Positions 57,814 to 64,000 of a stretch of 64,000 bases of DNA are shown piece after piece. A program made the translations under genes and the position numbers. Every line of letters begins with the position of its first letter. The stretch's first letter is position 1. Source of the stretch: Streblospio benedicti (Eukaryota; Annelida; Polychaeta; Spionida; Spionidae); NCBI GenBank assembly GCA_019095985.1, contig CM032660.1, positions 18,716,770 to 18,780,769 of the forward strand. The letters run 5' to 3'. The notes under the pieces were generated by a model. The model saw nothing but the letters and a program-made list of their open reading frames with translations. It was not told where the DNA came from and made no database searches.

Positions 57814-59701
57814 TTAGTTCCTAGCTTGTATTTCAAGCTTGCATTTTGGTGGTTCTAACACAATACCCAGATTTATGTCCCGTGTATCAAATGTTGATTG
57901 GCCAGAAGAGAATGGGCGCACTGAGAACTTCTGTAGGAACATGGTGATGATCAGGAACATGCGTGACATTGCGAATGTCTCTCCCGGGCAAATCCTCAGT
58001 CCTGCTCCAAAGGCCTTCAAGTTTCTTCTGTTAGGATGATCTGGGAGAACCACAGATCCATTCGAAGCCAAGAACCTGAAGGTGTAATGCGGTATAGGGA
58101 CAGATGATAAAATATGTATAAATGTATTTTATTAATGTAGAAGATCCTAACTACTTACTAGCAATTATATTGACAATGTTTGTAAATATGATGAGACTAT
58201 TTAAGTGTCATGGTCACATTCAGCTGATGTTTATTAGCTCCCAAGAACACCAATGCTAAATGCTCTCGCATTTAGGATATCCAGGTCCTATGTTTATGGG
58301 CATACTAAAACATTGAACAAAATCTTAGTAGCTTAAAAACAGTTTATGAACGCCTTTTTCATCATATATCTAATACTCATCGTGTAATTTATTGTGAGTA
58401 ATCTATACGGTAGATGACTATTACACATACCTTTCTGGCATGAACTCAAATGGTTTATCCCACACAGCATCATCATGGTGGAGTCCCCAGGCATTGATCC
58501 AGACTTCGGTGTCCTTTGGGATGTGAATACTGTCGATGCTGGTGTCTAGGATACTCCGGTGAGGCACAAGAACAGGTAATATTGACGTGTAGCGCAGTGT
58601 TTCTAGAATTGTAGCATGTGTATATGGCATTTCATCCCTATCTTTTAAATGTATACATCCAGAGCCAACAACATTGTCAATTTCCATTTGAATTTTCTCT
58701 TGGATATGTGTTTTCTGAGACAGAATGTTAAATAAAAATGAAAGGGATACCTTTGTGGTGTTAATTCCACCTAGATATGCATCAAATAAAACTACACAAA
58801 GGGTTTTGTCATCCAATTTCTCTTCATTGTTCTCCATTTGGTACTGCAGGAGCATTGAAAGCAAGATCTGTTCTTGAAAATATGCTCCATTGGTATTAAT
58901 CAGATTTACTTCTTTTTCTTTCAACTCCATAAAGAGATCATATACAGATTGTGTGGTTTTCTGTATTGCCTTATCTAAAGATGGTAGAATGAATCGAATC
59001 CATGGAAATGTGTTCAGAAGAAAACCTTCAAATTGCAAGTATTTATGTGATATAGAATTAGTATCCCTGACGAGGCCTTTGATTCTTGTCACATTTTCTT
59101 CTGTGTGGAAACTCTCTCGTACGGTTACAGCATTGATTATGTTATAAGTCAAATTTTCTAAATTTTCTCCCATATCGAAACAATCCTCATTGCAAATGTT
59201 TTTTATTGTATCTATCCATTGATTTGTGTAGTGAGCTGTTATGTCTTCTATCTTCTGTAATCCTGAGCCATATGCCTTTATCGTGGTCATGAAGATTTTT
59301 TTCTGAGATTTCCATAGTGGGTCCACATCATTTAGAGAAATATCTTTCCCATCTAGTAATTTACGTGCAATATAAGAGTGTGGCCGTCCGCTAAAATCTT
59401 TGCCCTTCGACACCAGTGCCTCATGGATTTGTTGGCTACCCGTAACAATAACAATGGGTGTGCGTCCTAATAGTATACGATATACTGGGCCATATTGTTT
59501 GGCCCATTCCAACAGTTGAACGTGAAGCTTAGTTTTGTTTAATTGGTGTAAGTTTCCTAGAAATGGCAAAGCTTTTGGTCCTGGTAATTTTGAACACTTC
59601 TTCCTAAAACATATTCCATAAGTGATGAGTAGTATTGTCAATGCAATCAACACATGGTATATTTCCATCATGTACTGTATAAAAAGCTTGAATTCCTTCA
59701 A
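57814..59701 (-). CDS. Cytochrome P450, clan 2 (CYP1/CYP17-like), complete, two exons
   Basis: Heme-thiolate monooxygenase, expected on the ER membrane and fed by P450 reductase. Exons 58431-59701 and 57814-58075 join in phase through the PERF motif (PER|F), giving 510 aa. There is an N-terminal anchor (about residues 12-30) and the proline hinge LPGPKALPFLGNL. The I-helix reads DAYLGGINTT, with Asn where most families have Asp or Glu. The K-helix ETLR and the heme loop FGAGLRICPGE (Cys453) are intact. The start is the ATG at 59699-59701; ATGs eleven and twelve codons in would also leave a normal anchor. The substrate is unknown; CYP17/CYP1-type steroid or xenobiotic oxidation is only a clan-level guess. 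Confidence 0.9.
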
Positions 59702-60599
59702 ATATGCAACACAAACGTTATTTAGTCATAATGGCAAAAAATGATTGCTAAAATGACTATAAATTTTTCATTCATATAGTCCTTTCCTAAAGTCAAAGTA
59801 ATTCTCTATATGTTCCTTATAACAGCTGCAAAAATTTATTCGAAACACATTCAACAAAGTTCAAAAGTAAATTGTAATTTTGAATTTTATTATGATGACT
59901 TTGTTTCCACCTCTTGGATCTTATCAAATGTAAACACTAGCTATCTACACTGATGGTAATGTACATACATGAAGTTCGTTTGTTAAAACACAAAGTCACA
60001 CAAGTCAATCAATCGTAAGTTTATTGGCCATGATTTTTTCTTATAGAAAGGCTGTGGGGCTGCACTTTCCAGACGAATAATCTCGTTCTATGCAGAATAT
60101 ACTGTGTATGGGAAGGATAATTAAGGAGAAGCCTACCACATTTTTAACTTATTTAATTTTTGGTTAATGTGGATGATTTTGTGCTCATTATTAAAACTTG
60201 ATATAAGAACTAATCTTAATTTTTTAACTTTAAATCTTCAGATATTTTTAGTGAATTAATGTCCAAAGTGGTGGTCATCTTTATGGAATCACATACACTG
60301 AAACAAGCAAAGGGTGTTATTGGAGATCACCAAAAAACAATTTTCCTCCCAGGGGGCATTATTCAAATATGGAATGATGATCACATAAGCATAAAAGTAT
60401 GTGAAAGTTTGGTGAAAATCAAATGAAAACGAAAAGAAACTATTAACAAATATGAATTGTAAAATGGACGGATGACGGACGACAGACGGAAGGTGATCAC
60501 AATAGCTCACTTGGTCACAAGTGACAGATGAGCAAAAAATATACAAAAATCAATCATCAAATTTACATAATTGAGAGAAAAAAATAATGCTGAGAAAAC
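59702..60599. other. Intergenic region between the P450 gene and FANCJ
   Basis: It holds the 5' flank of the P450 gene and the 3' flank of FANCJ. The stretch 60335-60535 is a dispersed repeat (GGGGCATTATTCAAATATGG, then GACGGATGACGGACGACAGA) shared in part with 56800-56890. No gene was seen. Confidence 0.45.
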
Positions 60600-63582
60600 T
60601 CACTGGTATTTGTAGTAATCTTTTTTCCCACAACATTTGCATGTCATTTTTGATTCTTCCTGCAAAAATCAAAATACAATACATATATTTCAGGTGTCTA
60701 ATATTCAATAATACAAATCATTATAAACTTCAGACTGTGCATTACGATCAATGAGAAAAAAGTGGCAGCATATGCAGCCGACCACCTTCACAATCTTCAC
60801 GAGGTGACCGATGGCGCCGTGATGTGCCAATGGCACAATCACACCCGCACAAATCCACCGGTTCTCACTGACTGATCCTTTGTGTATACTTCATTACCAC
60901 GCATACACCACTAGATAGGGTTTTGGTTACCCACTGCATGGGTGGTACTAGCCCCTGGGTGTCACGAGAGGCCTATCTATGAGAGAGGACTTTGCACCAG
61001 TGCTAACACGCAGTGCTTTAGCCACACGGGACAGGGACCGGCGGTGAGGGAAGATAACTATTGGTTAACCTTGAAGGCACAAGCTATTGAGGGCTTACTT
61101 CGAAGAAAAGGTTAACAACCCTACTTGCTGTCCGTCCGGGGTCTACAAGAGAAGTGGATGCTATTCACCAACGTGAGAGTACTGGTTCTCTAATGCTACA
61201 GTGGCCATAGTAAACAGCACGACTGAGCCCTATCAAAGTGTGTGTAACTGGGTACATTATATAAGTTTTACCTATTCAGTGCAACCTTTATTAGACTACT
61301 TTATACTTTGCGGTGATGGTGAAATCAACCGTGCACTGCAGTTGTACACAACATAAGACCATTTTTGTTACATCATGGTTCATGATTTTCATTTAAAAAT
61401 TACGGAAAAATATTGCAAACATCTATGGAAGTGAGTCAATATTTTAATAATCAACAAACATCTCACCTCTTTTTTCACTGTGACTGTGGTATCAATATCG
61501 TCCAGAAAATCAACTCCTCTTCTTGCATTTGACTTTTTGTTCATAGTCAATCTGACATTTCGTTTTCGCTTTCTTCTACTTCTTCTAACATTCAATTCCC
61601 CTTCTTCTTCAACTGATAATCCTTGATTTGAACTTTCATCATGATTGCTGACGTAACAGCCATTTAACACTTCTGTCTTGACCCAACCTTCTAAAGTTTG
61701 TTGCTTGTCGGGTTCAGTTTTAACATTTTCAATTGTAGTTTTAGCAAGTTGATCATTACTTTTCCTACGGCTCATTGAGAGTCTACTATTCCTTATTCTT
61801 TTTTCACCTGTAAAAGTTGTATCACTTTCACCTGCTGTAACGTTGTTTTCATTATTTGCTTTTTTCTTGAATAAAGGCTGTTTCCCCGGAGTTTTTGTAA
61901 CACTGGTGTTAAATGACGAAAGATCCATGGGAGGAGAGTCTGACACTGTTGTTACAGCATCAGAGCCTTTAACAACTGGATTCTTTGTTAAGCCCGAATC
62001 AAACTGATCTATATCTGCAGGTATATCAGCGTTTATTTCACTAAGGACTTTTTCAATGGAAGCATCAACCTCCCCATCACTCTCAAAGAGCAAAGGAGAA
62101 TTAGATCTACTACAAACACCTCCAAAACGAGGAGTACTGTTCTCTTTTTCTCTAGCCTTTAAATCCGAAACAAACTGAAAAACAGAGTTATCATTCCCTG
62201 CAGCAAGCTTTTCAGCATCACACTTCTTCTTCAACTTCTCACTCAGACTACATTTTTTCACCGCGTGTTTCTTTTCTGATGAATTCTGAAATTCTAATAC
62301 ACTTTTGGGCGTTTTGACAGCTTTCCCACGAGTATTGTTGCACTGTATCTGTGTGTGGCCTGCCATTTGAGTGCTAGCATTGGGTGGTTCAAACTCCATG
62401 ATTTCATCACCCGTGCCAGCCTGAGTGGCGAATAGTTTGGCATGCTGTGATATAATATTGCCCGCATGTATCGTTTCATCAGCCGCATGCGACTGGCCAG
62501 TGACATCCGTAAGAACTTGAGAAGGGCCATCACCATGTAAAAACTGTGAAAGCTGTTGCTTGTTTGGTTTCTGTGCTACCTGCTGATTATTCGAAGGTGC
62601 AGAATTCAAGGTAGCAGAACCCATGAGAAGTGCAACCACATACTTTGTAATAACAACTGCAGAGTCGTAAGTGCCAGCTCCAATGTTAAATACGATACTT
62701 TTCCCGTCCTTTTCAAACAAAAGTTGCTGCCCGTTGCCTTGAATAGCTGCATTATTTTGAGCATTTATGACGCATTCTAGAATTTGTGGATCCACTTCAG
62801 GTGAAGTCTCTTGGTTTTGTAGTGGATTGCCTGAAGAAGAAGAAAAAAATCTTACAACAAAATCAATAAAAATATATAAAAAACTAACTACATCCATGAA
62901 AATGATGAAATAATTGATGTACCTGCGTTTAATGGTGGGCTTGCTGATTTCTGAACTTGTCTTACAACTTCAGGTGTGGGACATGTGCTAGCTGGGGTGG
63001 CACTGCCTCGTAGAAACGGGGGCTTGAACCCGGACTGTTGTCGATCTCCAGTCATTGGCGTGCTTGTACCTGGACTTTGACTGCTCATTATGCTGTGGTG
63101 AAAAAAGAGATGTTGAAGAACTATGTATCTATCACTTTAGAACTTTTAACATATTTGAATTTCACAAAAAAGCTCTAGTATTCTGTATCATTTTTTGTGA
63201 ATTATGATTTTCAACAGAATAATCCATTACTGTGAAAAACATGAAAAACAATTCATTGATAGTAGATACCTAAAGTCATGCGTAGCCGGCATTTCTTTCC
63301 TTTCTTTTGTGTAGCGATCTAGAGAAGCTCGAGCTTGTGAGAACGTCTGGAAATGTTGTACTCTTTGACGAACCCATTTGGATAATCCTAGTTAATTAAA
63401 GACAAACAGCGGTGTTTATTTAAACATATTCCATTTCAATTTTTTTTGCTCTTTTGATAAATCTTTATTAATTTTTATTTATACATTATTTATAATAATC
63501 AAAACATGACCAACCTTTGATATATCTTTGAGGATTCTTTCCAAACCTCTCATCCACTAATATTAACGCACCCCAATCATTT
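60600..63582 (-). CDS. BRIP1: FANCJ/BRIP1 helicase homologue, 3' part only
   Basis: FANCJ is an XPD-family 5'-3' DNA helicase of interstrand-crosslink repair. Exons 63515-63582 and 63270-63387 read [20 protein letters not shown] and [15 protein letters not shown], nearly identical to the human end of the helicase core ([35 protein letters not shown]). Exons 62923-63092, 61467-62830 and 60600-60659 follow in phase and encode a long disordered tail rich in Ser, Lys and acidic residues. The tail has no clear similarity to human. It ends with a small Cys cluster ([13 protein letters not shown]) and TGA at 60600-60602. GTGAGT overlaps that stop, so splicing onward cannot be excluded. Upstream helicase exons lie beyond the window. 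Confidence 0.88.
60750..61240. other. GC-richer block in a FANCJ intron, probable unclassified repeat
   Basis: The stretch is clearly richer in G and C than its surroundings (for example GTGACCGATGGCGCCGTGAT and GACAGGGACCGGCGGTGAGG) and has no exon signals that fit FANCJ. No terminal repeats or B-box were found. It may be an inserted element or a remnant of another gene. Confidence 0.35.
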
Positions 63583-63804
63583 CTGAAATATGAATTAGCT
63601 AGTTAAATTTTAATCAATTTTGATACATTCAACTCCTTACTTGTACATTCCACGAGGAATGCTGCAATGTTGGGTCTATTTTGCAAAGTAACCAATACTT
63701 TTCAAACTTCTCTCTGTCTCTCATACATCTTTATAACAAGCATATTTCTACCAACGATACACATAGCTAAAGACAGGTTTTACAACCCTAAGCTTCCATT
63801 TGAC

Positions 63805-63885
63805 TAAATCAAGTGGCCCTGGTGGGACTCAAACTCAAAACCCCAAGGTTGTGAGACCAAAATGATACCATCATCCCAAGCAGCG
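63805..63885 (-). repeat. tRNA-derived SINE fragment
   Basis: On the minus strand, GCTTGGGATGATGGTATCAT is followed by the B-box GAGTTTGAGTCCCACC. It resembles the tRNA-like heads elsewhere in the window. It lies upstream of the first visible FANCJ exon; the rest of 63583-64000 shows no exon. Confidence 0.6.
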
Positions 63886-64000
63886 AGCATTACTTTGTGT
63901 CACATGTTGGTAAAATATAGCAACCATCCAACTGTTCATAACAAATCTTCATAAAAACTAGACAATTTCCTATTGGAAATCTGAACCATGGGCCTCAGCA

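Overview
The window is AT-rich animal nuclear DNA. Its genes are split by GT-AG introns and several encode animal-specific proteins (NUP214, LRRC43, FANCJ/BRIP1, a DHHC acyltransferase, a clan-2 cytochrome P450). The gene content, the tRNA-derived SINEs, the many short TIR elements and the Penelope-like fragments fit a bilaterian invertebrate. A lophotrochozoan (mollusc-like) is my best guess, but nothing in the sequence proves the phylum. All exon models below were built by hand from splice signals, reading phase and remembered protein similarity.

Layout: (1) 171-8615, minus: an unrecognised protein gene of about eight exons, with SINEs and a Penelope-like element in its introns. (2) 8616-12127: intergenic. 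(3) 12128-29723, minus: a complete NUP214 gene, 32 exons, about 2,242 aa, with propeller, coiled coil and a very long FG domain. Its penultimate large intron (13232-16571) is full of mobile DNA. (4) 29724-33241: divergent intergenic region with several hairpin/TIR elements and a CRE/CCAAT promoter. (5) 33242-36659, plus: a nine-finger zinc-finger gene, six coding exons, 834 aa. (6) 38904-39764, minus: an intronless ZDHHC24-like palmitoyltransferase. (7) 40142-51455, plus: LRRC43, 24 coding exons, about 848 aa, including six tandem 21-24-nt microexons. (8) 53802-54577, minus: the last three exons of an unrecognised gene. (9) 54827-56793: a DNA transposon with long TIRs and a target-site duplication. 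(10) 57814-59701, minus: a two-exon cytochrome P450, 510 aa. (11) 60600-63582 and beyond, minus: the 3' part of FANCJ/BRIP1, whose helicase body lies outside the window.

The genes do not form one pathway. NUP214 is a nuclear-pore export component, FANCJ a DNA-repair helicase, LRRC43 a leucine-rich protein (its relatives are linked to cilia), ZDHHC24-like an S-acyltransferase and the P450 a microsomal monooxygenase. ZDHHC24-like and LRRC43 are head-to-head with only 377 bp between start codons, so they probably share a promoter.

The most unusual structure is in LRRC43. Its lysine-rich linker has grown by tandem duplication of whole microexons with their splice sites (48351-49443), by an in-frame 39-bp repeat inside another exon, and by a larger duplication at its 3' end. 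NUP214 shows the same tendency as a six-copy 45-bp FG repeat. It also carries an apparent one-base frame conflict in one propeller exon.
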